Made by a program: the position numbers and the translations under genes. A DNA stretch of 64,000 bases from Pseudoteredinibacter isoporae (lineage in GTDB: Bacteria; Pseudomonadota; Gammaproteobacteria; Pseudomonadales; Cellvibrionaceae), in the NCBI RefSeq assembly GCF_011602085.1, contig NZ_JAAONY010000002.1:1364001-1428000 (forward strand). The letters are read 5' to 3'. Position 1 is the first letter of the stretch. Every line of letters starts with the position of its first letter. The notes under the pieces were generated by a model that was given only the letters and a program-made list of their open reading frames with translations, had not been told where the DNA came from and made no database searches. Shown here piece by piece: positions 45,474-56,200 of the stretch.

Positions 45474-46867
45474 TGTTTATCTCCTGCTGGCTGCCCCAAT
45501 AAAAAATCGCTTTGCGCTTGATAAGCTGGATCTTCGCGATCGTACACTTTGGCGCCATCGATAAACACCTGCTCGGCTTTTGCGTAAACACTGAACGGGC
45601 TCTGGTTCCAAATCACCACATCGGCATTTTTCCCGGCTTCCAGGCTACCCGTCTTATCGGCCAAACCCAACGAGCGAGCTGCGTTTAAGGTGATCCAGCG
45701 AATTGCATCCGCTTCATCCAGTTCATAACCGGCTTCTTTCGCGCGGAAAAGAATTTTACCCGCTTCCTGGTTCAGTCGTTGAATGGTACTGGCTGAATCT
45801 GAATGAACAATGGCACACCCTAGCTTGTCGCCACTGCGACCGGCATCCACCATGGCGACATTTTCCTGCACCATGTCAAAGGCTTCCATTTTAAACCCCC
45901 ACCAGTCGGGCCACATGGCCGCACAGTTTTGGTTCTCGGCCAGCAGGTCGGCAATTTTGTAAGCCTCTACCGCATGATGGAAAGTACCGGCGTGATAATT
46001 AAATTCTTTCGCCACATCAATCATCATGGCCATTTCTTCGGCCTTGTAACAGTGATTGTGAATCAGAATGTCGCCATCCAGAACGCCCATCAAAGTATCT
46101 TTTTGCAGATCGCGTTCCGGTGCATTTTTAACTCGGCCAGCGTTGTAATCGTCCCAGGCTTTTTTGTATTCCCAGGCACTCGCCCAGGCGGCACGGTAAC
46201 CGGCAACGTTCCCCATGCGGGTATAAGGGCTGACACCTTTTTTGCCATAGACTCGTTTGGGGTTTTCACCACAGGCCATTTTCAGGCCGTAAGGGGCATC
46301 GGGAAATTTCATTTCCTGCATGGTGTTTGCAGGCACATTGCGCAAGGTTACGCCGCGCCCACCAATCAGATTGGCTGAACCGGGTAAGAGTTGTAACGTT
46401 GTAATGCCACCCGCACGAGCCCGGTTAAAGCCCGGGTCCTGGGGCCACAAGCCGTGCTCGGCCCAAACTTCGGCCGTTACCGGCGCCGTGATTTCATTTC
46501 CGTCCTGATGAGATTCCACCGCCGGGCTGGGATACACCCCCAAGTGGGAATGCACGTCGATAATACCCGGCGTTACCCATTTGCCATTGGCATCTAATTC
46601 TTCAACATTGGCAGGCAGCGTTAAATCCTGCCCTACGGCTTTGATCTTGCCATCGGACATCAACACATCGGCATCATCCAGTCGCTTACCGTTACCCAGC
46701 AACACCGTTGCATTGCGAATCATACGATCCGGTGAAGCAGCAGGAACGTAAGTGGACGGAAACGGGTTTTTATTAATGGCAACGGCCTGACTGGGCCTGT
46801 CCCCCTCACAGGCCATAAGGCCCACTATTGAGATGGCCAGACAAGCATGGCGAAACGATTTATGCAT
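45470..46867 (-). CDS. Amidohydrolase lipoprotein, metal site intact
   Basis: 465 residues with a lipoprotein signal (VGLMAC, lipid on Cys20). The metal-binding motif GIIDVHSHLGVYPSP is present, followed by barrel histidines in IHNHCYKAEEM, GTFHHAVEA and AIVHSDSAS and the C-terminal KTGSLEAGKNADVVIWNQSPF. It resembles imidazolonepropionase-like and related hydrolases acting on cyclic amides or dipeptides. Likely periplasmic, membrane-tethered. Its start overlaps nothing, and the second amidohydrolase follows by ATGA. Confidence 0.9.
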   Translation of the reverse strand: MHKSFRHACLAISIVGLMACEGDRPSQAVAINKNPFPSTYVPAASPDRMIRNATVLLGNGKRLDDADVLMSDGKIKAVGQDLTLPANVEELDANGKWVTPGIIDVHSHLGVYPSPAVESHQDGNEITAPVTAEVWAEHGLWPQDPGFNRARAGGITTLQLLPGSANLIGGRGVTLRNVPANTMQEMKFPDAPYGLKMACGENPKRVYGKKGVSPYTRMGNVAGYRAAWASAWEYKKAWDDYNAGRVKNAPERDLQKDTLMGVLDGDILIHNHCYKAEEMAMMIDVAKEFNYHAGTFHHAVEAYKIADLLAENQNCAAMWPDWWGFKMEAFDMVQENVAMVDAGRSGDKLGCAIVHSDSASTIQRLNQEAGKILFRAKEAGYELDEADAIRWITLNAARSLGLADKTGSLEAGKNADVVIWNQSPFSVYAKAEQVFIDGAKVYDREDPAYQAQSDFLLGQPAGDKQ

Positions 46868-47041
46868 GGGTAGGTCCTGCGTTGAATTATTCTCTCATTA
46901 GACTTACAACGAAAAAAAACCAGTATAACTCAGAATATTCATTTAACTTTATCGCAGAAAACGCTCAATACGACGTAACAGAAACTCCTGCAAACCCGAT
47001 CCGGCCGTGTTACAGTGCCAAAAAAAGAAATAATAAAAACT

Positions 47042-48352
47042 ATGAACCAACTGTTTAAAACCCCCACTGCAACCGCCGTTATCATTGCCAATATGGTAGG
47101 CACTGGTGTATTTACCAGCCTCGGTTTTCAGCTTCTGGAAATTCAATCCCCCTTCGCCATTTTATTATTGTGGTTAATCGGTGGAATCATCGCCTTGTGC
47201 GGCGCACTGTGCTACGCCGAGCTGGCTGCCAGCCTGCCACGTTCCGGGGGCGAGTATCATTTTATCGGGCGAATTTTTCACCCTTCAGCAGGCTTTGTTT
47301 CCGGTTGGATATCCGCGACGGTCGGATTCGCGGCGCCGTCTGCTCTCGTGGCACTCACTTTTGGCAATTACCTGGCAGCAATCTGGCCAAGTCTGAACCC
47401 ACAAATTTTGGCCCTGGTTTTGCTCGCGATTATTACGGTTGTGCACAGTCTACGCCGCAGCAGTTCCGGGCGTTTCCAAACCTCTTTCACCTTACTCAAA
47501 GTCGCCTTAATTCTCGGTTTTTGTGCCAGCGCTTTGTATCTGGCGCCAAACCTGGAAAGCATCAGCTTTGCCCCTCAGAGCAATGATGTCCAGCTTATGG
47601 GAACAGCAGCCTTTGCGGTCTCATTGATCTACGTGAACTATGCCTACACCGGGTGGAATGCTGTCACCTATCTGAGCAGCGAAATCGAAAACCCCCAGCG
47701 TAATATTCCCCTGTCTTTGCTGATGGGAACTGCCACGGTTGTTCTCTTGTACTTACTGCTAAACAGCAGTTTTTTATTGCTGGCACCTATGTCAGAACTG
47801 GCCGGCAAAGTGGAGATTGGCTATATCGCCGCGAAGGCTGCCTACGGTGAAAATGGCGCCAGTATTATGGCCTTTATTCTGGCGCTGTTACTCATTTCAA
47901 CGGTCAGCGCCATGTTGATGGCCGGGCCACGCGTGTTGCAGGTGATTGGGCAGGATTACCCCTTGTTTAAGCGTCTGGGGAAAACCAATCAACAAGACAT
48001 TCCCAGTACCGCCATTATCGTTCAGGCGATTGTCACCGGATTGTTTATCGTCAGCGCAAGCTTTGAAAGTATTTTGATTTTTGCAGGCTTTACTCTGAGC
48101 TTGAACAGCGTACTGACCGTCTTCGGTTTGTTACTGCTGCGACGTCGCGAGCCGGAACTGGCCCGCCCATTTCGCATGCCCTGGTTCCCGCTGCCCGCCA
48201 TTATTTATCTGGCGCTTATGCTATGGAGCTTAAGCTATATTGCTCTGCACAAAACCCAACAGGTTTATTTCAGCGCTGTGCTGATTCTGCTGGGCTTTGT
48301 ATTTTATTACCTGACCTGCGCGATACAGAAACGCAACTCGGAAAAGGCCTGA
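47042..48352 (+). CDS. APC-family amino acid permease
   Basis: 436 residues from the ATG at 47042; about 12 membrane helices. It opens with TATAVIIANMVGTGVFTSLGF, the APC consensus with substrate-binding glycines, and has YTGWNAVTYLSSEIENPQRNIP in TM6. It imports amino acids or related amines. It is divergent from the amidohydrolase pair, which could supply its substrates. It converges with the ATP-grasp gene, whose stop is directly adjacent. Confidence 0.92.
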   Translation: MNQLFKTPTATAVIIANMVGTGVFTSLGFQLLEIQSPFAILLLWLIGGIIALCGALCYAELAASLPRSGGEYHFIGRIFHPSAGFVSGWISATVGFAAPSALVALTFGNYLAAIWPSLNPQILALVLLAIITVVHSLRRSSSGRFQTSFTLLKVALILGFCASALYLAPNLESISFAPQSNDVQLMGTAAFAVSLIYVNYAYTGWNAVTYLSSEIENPQRNIPLSLLMGTATVVLLYLLLNSSFLLLAPMSELAGKVEIGYIAAKAAYGENGASIMAFILALLLISTVSAMLMAGPRVLQVIGQDYPLFKRLGKTNQQDIPSTAIIVQAIVTGLFIVSASFESILIFAGFTLSLNSVLTVFGLLLLRRREPELARPFRMPWFPLPAIIYLALMLWSLSYIALHKTQQVYFSAVLILLGFVFYYLTCAIQKRNSEKA

Positions 48353-49678
48353 TTATTGCGCCATTGCCTGACCTGGCTCACCGCGCGGTGGCTCGCCGAA
48401 AGGTGCTGAGGCACGACGTCGCTCAATTCGGAAGTTCAAATGCTCGCGCAGCAACATGGATTCGAATGCCGTAAATAAACGCTGCATTTGCGGTTGCTTG
48501 TAAGGAAAAATGTCCACCGGGTCCATGGCGTGAACATTCATTGATGCCCCCACCTCAAAGACGAGAAGATCACCATCCAGAGTCTCTCCGCAATCAATGC
48601 CGAGATAATCCAGACCGGAAACCTGATGAATATTTTTTAGGGCTTCGCGGTGTCGGCGCGCAAAATCGTGATTAAACGCTGCCATGGTATCGGCCTCTTC
48701 CTGGCGTTTAGTCTCGCTGTCCAACATACCAGCGTTCAAATAGTGCACCATCCAATGATCAGAAATCGCCATATGGGCCAAGTGAGGCTCGCCGTCAATC
48801 AACATAATTCGATATTTTCGGAACTGCCCGTCTTCACTTCGGTAATCCACAAAGCGCGCTAAATAGAACAACTCGCCCGCCGTTGCAGTGAGATATTGAT
48901 AAAGGGCTTCGGCATTTTTAATGCAGGCCAAATCATTCCCTGCATGGGAATCCAGTGGCCGTACAATCAGCGGAAATTCCGCGTCCGCCAGCAGCTGCGG
49001 TAACTCCGAAGGATGCATCGACAAATAGGTCAACTGATCGCGGCTCACAATCGCGTTGATCGGCACATCCAAACCCGGTAAACCCTGCAAGCGTTGTGAA
49101 ATTTGATCACGCCCGAGGTTCAACAGCGCCCTGGGTGAGTTAAGAATCGGGCGAGGCCAATCCTCGATCATGCCGTGAATAATATGCAGAGTGTCTCGAT
49201 TCCGCTCCAATTCACTTAAGGCAACAATCGCAACATCGTGCTCTGGCAATTGAATCGGGCGTGGAAGATCCGGACTGATGTACAACAAATCCAATTGAAA
49301 ACCAGCGCCGTCTGCAAGGAATTCCAGCGGTGTATTGCTCATTAAATTTCCGGGCGCAACCAATGCCAACACCTTCAATGGGCTGCTGTGCACTCGGGGA
49401 ATCAATTGATAATGTTGCTGCTGCATCAAGGCTTCTGCCTGAACGGCCATGGCCGTCGCCTCATCACCACGCAACTGCAGCAGAATCGACAAGTCCAGCA
49501 AAGCATTGGCTTCACCCTGCTCAGCTCGCTGCAACAATGTCTGGGCCTCCAGACTCATGTCATCACCTGCAAATACCCGACTCATCAGATAGGCCAAACC
49601 TTTCAGGGCACCGGGCTCCGAATTGTCGGGGGTGTAGGATTCAGTTTCCATCGCGCTGTATCGTTGGGCGTCGCTCAT
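48353..49678 (-). CDS. ATP-grasp domain protein with helical-repeat N-terminus
   Basis: 441 residues. The N-terminal ~95 residues look like Sel1/TPR helices (QTLLQRAEQGEANALLDLSILLQLRGDEATAMAVQAEALM). The middle and C-terminal parts resemble an ATP-grasp ligase (FPLIVRPLDSHAGNDL as the nucleotide loop, YRIMLIDGEPHLAH, LDYLGIDCGETLDGDLLVFEVGASMNVHAMDP with Mg-ligand-type acidic residues). It would join an acid to an amine using ATP. No precursor peptide gene is visible beside it. Substrate unknown; the neighbouring APC permease is suggestive only. Confidence 0.75.
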   Translation of the reverse strand: MSDAQRYSAMETESYTPDNSEPGALKGLAYLMSRVFAGDDMSLEAQTLLQRAEQGEANALLDLSILLQLRGDEATAMAVQAEALMQQQHYQLIPRVHSSPLKVLALVAPGNLMSNTPLEFLADGAGFQLDLLYISPDLPRPIQLPEHDVAIVALSELERNRDTLHIIHGMIEDWPRPILNSPRALLNLGRDQISQRLQGLPGLDVPINAIVSRDQLTYLSMHPSELPQLLADAEFPLIVRPLDSHAGNDLACIKNAEALYQYLTATAGELFYLARFVDYRSEDGQFRKYRIMLIDGEPHLAHMAISDHWMVHYLNAGMLDSETKRQEEADTMAAFNHDFARRHREALKNIHQVSGLDYLGIDCGETLDGDLLVFEVGASMNVHAMDPVDIFPYKQPQMQRLFTAFESMLLREHLNFRIERRRASAPFGEPPRGEPGQAMAQ

Positions 49679-49782
49679 GTTGTAAGCCTGCTTGTGTATT
49701 CGCTAGATTGATTGAATGAAACACTAAGAGCAAAGCCTGTGCCAGACTGAGAACCCCTTGAAAAACAACAACTTGGAGAGAA

Positions 49783-49857
49783 TTAAAAAAGAGGGCGGCG
49801 ACAACTGCCGCTCGCTAAGGCAAGCGGCGAAAGGAAAGCGGCTAAGGCTTGCCGCTT
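49783..49857 (-). terminator. Terminator with alternating hairpins after DUF6702 gene
   Basis: On the minus strand, GCGGC-7-GCCGC (49795-49811) is followed by CCTCTTTTTT, a good intrinsic terminator. Just upstream, AAGCGGC/GCCGCTT (49836-49857) and GCCGCT/AGCGGC arms (49807-49828) can form competing stems with it. Confidence 0.75.
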
Positions 49858-49880
49858 AAAAATTCAAGAATTAACCAGGT

Positions 49881-50438
49881 TTACCAGCCCTCTGGTAATT
49901 CAATGGACTTCCAATCGTCACCCGCACTGAAGCTCAGACTTAACGCCTTACCCTCTCCCAGACGAGCGCCTTTGGCATTGCGCGCTTCGATATTCACCGT
50001 ATTGATCTGCTTGCTCCAGAGCGCTCGTAAGGCGCCCTGCTTGAACCACAAAACACCCGGCAAAGGTTTAGGGATATCGATCTCCTGATACACCCAAATA
50101 AACTTGCCATCCAGCTCATAACCCAGAGTGTCTAACTCGACTGAACGCCCGTCATCCGTTCGAATAGCGAACTCTGAACTGAGATAATCGGCAAAGCGCT
50201 GCTGGGTTTTCTCGTCACGATAAATATCCGCCGACTTTCCAAACAAGTGCTTAATAGCGTGCTCAGCATCATGCAGATAAAAACGATGGGCGACTTCCAG
50301 CTTACCACTGCGTTCATTGATCAGAATATTGGTGATGCCGGCTTTTTGCTGATGGGCCACACTCGATACGCTCAGTAGTAGCAGGCCGATTGCGCTTATC
50401 AGTTTAAAAAACGGCGCGGGCTTGAATAAGAATCCCAT
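49881..50438 (-). CDS. DUF6702 family exported protein
   Basis: 185 residues with signal peptide (cleavage after VAHQ or VA). The mature part KAGITNILINERSGKLEVAHRFYLHDAEHAIKHL matches DUF6702-type proteins, often encoded after M1-family aminopeptidases as here. Likely periplasmic, function unknown. A hairpin between it and the peptidase gene may reduce its expression. Confidence 0.8.
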   Translation of the reverse strand: MGFLFKPAPFFKLISAIGLLLLSVSSVAHQQKAGITNILINERSGKLEVAHRFYLHDAEHAIKHLFGKSADIYRDEKTQQRFADYLSSEFAIRTDDGRSVELDTLGYELDGKFIWVYQEIDIPKPLPGVLWFKQGALRALWSKQINTVNIEARNAKGARLGEGKALSLSFSAGDDWKSIELPEGW

Positions 50439-50454
50439 GGATTTTGCTCACTCT

Positions 50455-50495
50455 AAAAACAAATAAGCCCCTGCACAGTAAACTGAAACAGGGGC
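50455..50495 (-). terminator. Hairpin between M1 peptidase and DUF6702 genes
   Basis: GCCCCTG (50467-50473) pairs with CAGGGGC (50489-50495); on the minus strand TTATTTGTTTTT follows. It sits between two genes that probably share a transcript, so it may be a partial terminator. Confidence 0.65.
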
Positions 50496-50523
50496 CGACA
50501 TCAGTTAATAAGACTGCTTGAAA

Positions 50524-52989
50524 TTACTCAGCGTCTTTCTTAGTACCATCTTTTTTGTCATCGTCGGTTTTCAGCTCGGTCTTGATATCGTTCATGATAT
50601 CGCGATAAACCTTACCTGGACGCTTCTTGGTTTTGAAAGCTTCCACACGAGACGGGATAATGCGGCGCGGATAGTGGTTATTTTCATTGTCCACATCAGC
50701 CGTTTCCCAATGTGGGTCAACCACAACGCGTTCAAGCACTTTTTCTTTGTCGGTAACAATCAGCTTCTTAACCGCTTTCGGGGTGCGGCGCCAGATTTCT
50801 GCCGGAATGTACTGATCTTCAACCGTACCATCGGTGAAGTGCAGTTGCAGCAGAATTGGCATAACCAGACCGCCCTTGTTAGCGAACTCCAGAACGTAGT
50901 AGTTCTTGTCTTCTTTAACCGCACGGGCCAGAGTTTCGCGCTCCCAATCTTTCAAGCCATCAATAAATTTATTGTACTTATTGCGCTCTTTGTTGGTCAC
51001 AGTGAAACGATCGTTTTCATCGTAGAAATCGCTGACGTCACTGTTGATATCAATCCACAGCTTACGGCCTTCTGCCTTGTTACGTTCATTAAAGAAAGAC
51101 GTAGGCTTATCCTGCTCTTCTTTACGCAAACGGGCAAAGTCGATATCCGGGTCTTTGGTATCCAGACGCAGCTTGTAAACACGGTCCAGAGAGATATCCA
51201 CGTGGTCGGTAGAGTAGAACCAACCGCGCCAGAACCAATCCAGATCAACACCGGATGCTTCTTCCATGGTACGGAAAAAATCCGCAGGCGTCGGGCGTTT
51301 GAACATCCAGCGCTGGGAGTACTCTTTAAAGGCAAAGTCGAACAGCTCACGGCCCAAGATCACTTCACGTAAAATGTTCAAGGCAGCCGCAGGCTTGGTA
51401 TAGGCGTTAGGGCCGAGTTTCAGAACCGAATCAGACTGAGTCATGATTGGCACCTGGGTAGAAGACTTCATGTAGCTTACGATATCGCGCGGCTCTACAC
51501 CCCAAGGGATATTCGGATCCCACTCACGACCGGCAACACCATCCAGGAAACTGTTCAGGCCTTCGTCCATCCACGTCCATTGACGCTCATCACTGTTCAC
51601 AATCATTGGGAAGTAGATGTGGCCAATTTCGTGAATAACCACGCCAATCAGGAAGCGCTTTTCCGCCTGGGAATAAGTACGGCTGCCATCATCACGCAAT
51701 TCGGTACGCGGGCCATTAAAGGTGATCATTGGGTATTCCATGCCGCCTACCGGGCCGTTAACCGACTGTGCAACCGGATACGGGTAATCAAAGGAGAAGC
51801 GCGAGTACACATCCATAGTATGCACTACCGATTCGGTGGAATATTTCTTCCACAGATCACCACCCTCTTTCGGGTAGAAAGACATGGCCATAACCAACGG
51901 CTGAACTTTGCCGCCCTGCTTATAGCCCTTGGCATCCCACATAAACTTGCGAGAAGAAGCCCAGGCAAAGTCACGTACGTTCTCGGCTTTGAACTTCCAG
52001 GTTTTGGTTTTGTTGGTGCCTTCTTTTTCGTTCTCTAATGCTTCCTCTTCGGTCACAATGAAAACCGGACGTTTGGCAGTTTCAGCTTTCTTCAAACGAT
52101 CACGCTGTTTGGCCGTCAAGACCTGACCCGGGTTTTGCAGAGTACCAGTGGAAGAGACAATGTGATCCGCAGGAACCGTCAGCTCCACATCGTAGTCGCC
52201 GAATTCCAGCGTAAATTCACCTCGGCCCAAAAACTCTTTGTTCGTCCAGGCTTCGTAATCGGTGTAGGCCACCATACGTGGGAACCACTGAGCCAACAGA
52301 AAGATATCGTTTCCGCCTTCGCGAGCGTCATCCGGAAAGTGCTCATAACCCGAGCGTGCCCAAACCGCATTTTCCTCAACGATATTGAAGGCAAAACCCA
52401 AATCGAACTGGAAGCTTTGACCCGGCTTCAGGGCTTTCGGCAAGTCGATACGCATATTGGTACCGACAATGGTGTATTTCAGGTCACGGCCGGAAGATTT
52501 CAAAGAGGTGATGTCATAGCCCAACTCATTGTCTTCCATAAACTGATGACGACGCAGTTCCGCCAGACTCAGCTTAGCCGGAGCACCACTGGCAGCAGCT
52601 TTCGTTGCAGGTCCACGACGACCGATGCCCGCAAATGCGGTGGTCATTTCCGCCATGGAATCGTTCTTGAACTTGTTCTGGTCCAGCTGTACCCACAAAT
52701 ACTTCAGGGTATAAGGCGAGTTGTTCTTGTAGTACACCTTTTGGCTGGCTTCGAGACGACGCTTGTCTTCGAGCAGCTTGACCTTGATTTTGTAGTCGAC
52801 TTCTTGCTGCCAGTACTGCTGGCCAGGTTCGCCCGCCGCATTACGATAAATGTTTGGCGTAGGCAGAACTTCATCCAGCTGGCGAAACTTGTCTTCAAAG
52901 TCGCCTTTGGTCTGGGAAATAGCCGCGACAGACAGCTGGCTTCCAAGACCGGCAAATAACAAACAGGAAAGCAACGTTGCTTTTTTCAT
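50524..52989 (-). CDS. M1-family metallopeptidase
   Basis: 821 residues from the ATG at 52989, which begins a signal peptide (MKKATLLSCLLFAGLGSQLSVA). An M1 aminopeptidase fold follows: substrate anchor GGMEYPMITF, zinc motif VIHEIGHIYFP with the third ligand in WMDEGLNSF, and a C-terminal beta/helical region. The C-terminal tail is very Lys/Asp-rich. It likely trims peptides in the periplasm. The DUF6702 gene follows. Confidence 0.93.
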   Translation of the reverse strand: MKKATLLSCLLFAGLGSQLSVAAISQTKGDFEDKFRQLDEVLPTPNIYRNAAGEPGQQYWQQEVDYKIKVKLLEDKRRLEASQKVYYKNNSPYTLKYLWVQLDQNKFKNDSMAEMTTAFAGIGRRGPATKAAASGAPAKLSLAELRRHQFMEDNELGYDITSLKSSGRDLKYTIVGTNMRIDLPKALKPGQSFQFDLGFAFNIVEENAVWARSGYEHFPDDAREGGNDIFLLAQWFPRMVAYTDYEAWTNKEFLGRGEFTLEFGDYDVELTVPADHIVSSTGTLQNPGQVLTAKQRDRLKKAETAKRPVFIVTEEEALENEKEGTNKTKTWKFKAENVRDFAWASSRKFMWDAKGYKQGGKVQPLVMAMSFYPKEGGDLWKKYSTESVVHTMDVYSRFSFDYPYPVAQSVNGPVGGMEYPMITFNGPRTELRDDGSRTYSQAEKRFLIGVVIHEIGHIYFPMIVNSDERQWTWMDEGLNSFLDGVAGREWDPNIPWGVEPRDIVSYMKSSTQVPIMTQSDSVLKLGPNAYTKPAAALNILREVILGRELFDFAFKEYSQRWMFKRPTPADFFRTMEEASGVDLDWFWRGWFYSTDHVDISLDRVYKLRLDTKDPDIDFARLRKEEQDKPTSFFNERNKAEGRKLWIDINSDVSDFYDENDRFTVTNKERNKYNKFIDGLKDWERETLARAVKEDKNYYVLEFANKGGLVMPILLQLHFTDGTVEDQYIPAEIWRRTPKAVKKLIVTDKEKVLERVVVDPHWETADVDNENNHYPRRIIPSRVEAFKTKKRPGKVYRDIMNDIKTELKTDDDKKDGTKKDAE

Positions 52990-53291
52990 AAGCGATAGGC
53001 TCAAGTTTGGGGTTAATTGGGTCGGCTCGATACAAAGACCGAGCCGTTGGTGGCCTAAACCACCGAAACCGGACATTCTAGGATTAATGGGTTATGGATG
53101 GAAGGGGTTTTGAAGGGCTCATTAAGACAATGAGATAAGTTGCCCTTAGGCCAAGATAAGCCACAAGAATGATTGTTTTTCAACCAGAACCAATCCTCAG
53201 TTCTACCCCCAGCGAACGCAAGAAATAGAGAGGATCAGTAGAGGACATGAAAGAACATGGTATAGAAGCGATGAAAAAGCGGTGAAAGCCA
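52990..53291. other. Intergenic stretch upstream of M1 peptidase
   Basis: The 302 bases between the M1 peptidase start and the hybrid kinase stop contain no gene I can support. I see no strong terminator for the signalling operon here. Confidence 0.45.
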
Positions 53292-56200
53292 TCAACAAGA
53301 CAGGCAACGTTTCATTCGATCCTGAAGACGATCGATATCCACAGGCTTCGAGAGGTAATCATTAGCCCCGGCTTGCAAACATTTTTCCCGGTCACCCTTC
53401 ATCGCATTAGCCGTAAGCGCAATGATAGGAAGATCTTCAAGCTCCTTTGAAACGCGAATACGACGCGTCGCCTCGTAACCATCCATTTGGGGCATCATAA
53501 TATCCATCAGAACCAGCTCTATGTCGTCTTCCTCTTCAAGCAGCCTCAGGGCTTCTTCACCTCCCGGAGCCAAATGAACAACGACGCCCTTCTTGCGCAG
53601 CACTTTAGCCAGCGCAAAGGTATTACGCATGTCGTCATCCACCAGCAGAACCACTCGCCCCTCAAGACCACTGGCGCCATTCGAGCCTTCATTGTCAGAT
53701 GGCATGGAATCAAAAGATGAAACAGGCGATTCAGGACATGCTTCAGCTTGGGAACGCTTTTGCTCCTGCTCGATTTCATTGCTTCGGCAGACCAGGCTGG
53801 CAAAGGTCTGGACTTCGTCGAGCATACGCTGGGCGGAGTCATCGGATTTGATCACGATCTGCTGAGTGAATCTCCCCAGTTTATCTTGCTCTTCGATACT
53901 CAGATCCTGGGCGGTGTACACAATGACGGGAGGCAATACGGTGGACTCATCCCCTTCAAGCTGCAAGAGCAAATCAAAACCGTTGGTATCGGGCAAGCCC
54001 AGATCCAGAATAACACCATCAAAAGATTCACTCCGTAGTAAATTCACCGCCTCGCGACCAGAACGGGCCTGGCGCAAACAAACGCCTTCCATTTTTAATA
54101 GGCGGGTTAGCGCCAGGAAAGTGGCGTGATCATCTTCCACCACTAACATCGTCAGGGCATTTCGTTGCGGGTTTACCAAGCGGTCAATAACGTTTTTGAT
54201 ACTGCTTACGGACAAGGGCTTTAAAGATTTGCCCACCGCGCCCATGATTTGCAAATCCGACAAGCCGTCCATCGCCGTGAACACATGCACAGGCAGGTCC
54301 TGAGTGGCCGCATTGGATTTCAATGCCGCCAGAACGTCGCAACCATCAATTCCGGGTAACATGTAATCCAGAATCACGCCCTGAACCGGGAACTGTTCAG
54401 CCAGCGCAATACCCGCTTCACCGTCCTCCGCAATAATGGCCTGGCAATGTTGTTGATGGCAGACATCCAGCAACATAGTTGAAAAGCTGTCGTCATCTTC
54501 CACGATTAGCAATAGGGGTTTTGAGGGATCGAGAACGTAGCGATCGTCCTTGTGGCCGTCCTTGATATGGTTCATGTTGTCTTTCTGACTATCGTGTTCC
54601 TGCGTGATCATGTTGTTTTCCGAAGCAGGCGGTTCGTTCATCGGAATATCCAGAGTGAAACAGCTGCCCTGATTCATCACACTGCTTACAGAAATATCTC
54701 CATCAAGAACCTGGGCCAGCTTGCGCGCAATCGACAAACCCAGACCGGTCCCTCCATACACTCGACTGATGGAACCATCGACCTGCTGGAACGCCTGAAA
54801 AATATTCTGCAATTTGTCTTCTGGTATACCGATCCCGGTATCTTCCACAGAAAAGTGCAAATGGGCTTGCCCGTTTTTCTTGTCGGAACAACGTAAACCG
54901 AGAGCGACAGACCCCGAGTCGGTAAACTTAATGGCATTGCCGATCAGATTGATCAGGATTTGATTCAATTTAGCGCCATCGGTTTGAACGTGTGAGGGCA
55001 CATCAGGATCGGCCGCAAGAATAAAATCGCAGCCTTTCTCCTTTGCCATATGTTCGAAACGACTTTGTATGGAGAGCAACATATCTTCGATGCTGATCGT
55101 TTCAATGTTCAGCTGCATTTTTCCCGATTCAACTTTTGAGATATCCAGGATGTCATTTATCAAACCGAGTAAATGCTTGCCACTCTCGTAGATCACAGTT
55201 GCCGATTCCACCTCATCATCCGCAAGATGCCCCTCTTCATTGTCCACCAGAGAGCGGGCAAGAATCAGCAGGCTGTTCAATGGTGTTCTCAACTCATGGG
55301 ACATATTGGCCAAAAACTCGGATTTGTATTGGCTGGCAGCCTCCAACTCGCGAGCCTGACGTTCGGTTTCCTCTTTGGCCACCCGCAGCTCTTCCTGTTG
55401 ACGTCGCAGCTCCTCGGCATCTGCCTGGCTCTGCTCCAGCATGTTTTGAACCTGCAAGCGCTGTTCCGCCGCAATCAGCGCCAGACAAATACTTTCAGAA
55501 GAGTATTCCATCAACTCTGTCGCACGGGTATGCGCGCCACCCAACCAGGCCAGTTCAACGACCGCAATAATTTGACCATGATACAAAAGCGGAATAATCA
55601 TCAGAGAATTGGCAGCGGTCTTCTGACTGCCTGAGCGAATCATAATCCGAACTGAGTCTTCACCATCGGCATTGATCGCAATCACTTTTTTATCCTGCAA
55701 AGCCTGTCCAATCAGCCCCTGTTGCGCGGACAGGGTTGGCGCCAACTCCGGCGCTTCACCCATGCCATAATGACTAAGCAATTCCAAATGATCCGCCATG
55801 CAGCCATACAGTGTTCCGGCCTGCGCATTCAATTGTTCGGCCAGCACTCGAATAACATGTTTGGCAAGCAACTGACTCGATTGATCGGCGCTGAGCACTT
55901 CAGACAACTTGGTCATGCTGTCCTTGTACCAAAGATCCGCTTCTACAGAACTGATGGTCTCTCGCAAATGAGCGAGCATCGCATTCAAAGCTCGTCCCAA
56001 TTGCGCCAACTCATACCAACGGGAATTGGGAACGGTCTGCGCCAAATCTCCGAGGGTAATTTTTCGGGCTGCTATGACCATTCGGTTAATCGGCTGAATA
56101 ATGGCTTGGGAAAGAAAGAAACCCGCCAAGCCGACAAAAACAATCGCAACCGCCAACAGCAGAAGAATGTCTCGACGGTGGGCGTGCAGCTGGCTATACG

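Noticed and set aside
50518-51372. 284-codon plus frame opposite the M1 peptidase gene
   Set aside because: Antisense shadow; no domain or ribosome site, while the minus strand encodes a conserved peptidase.
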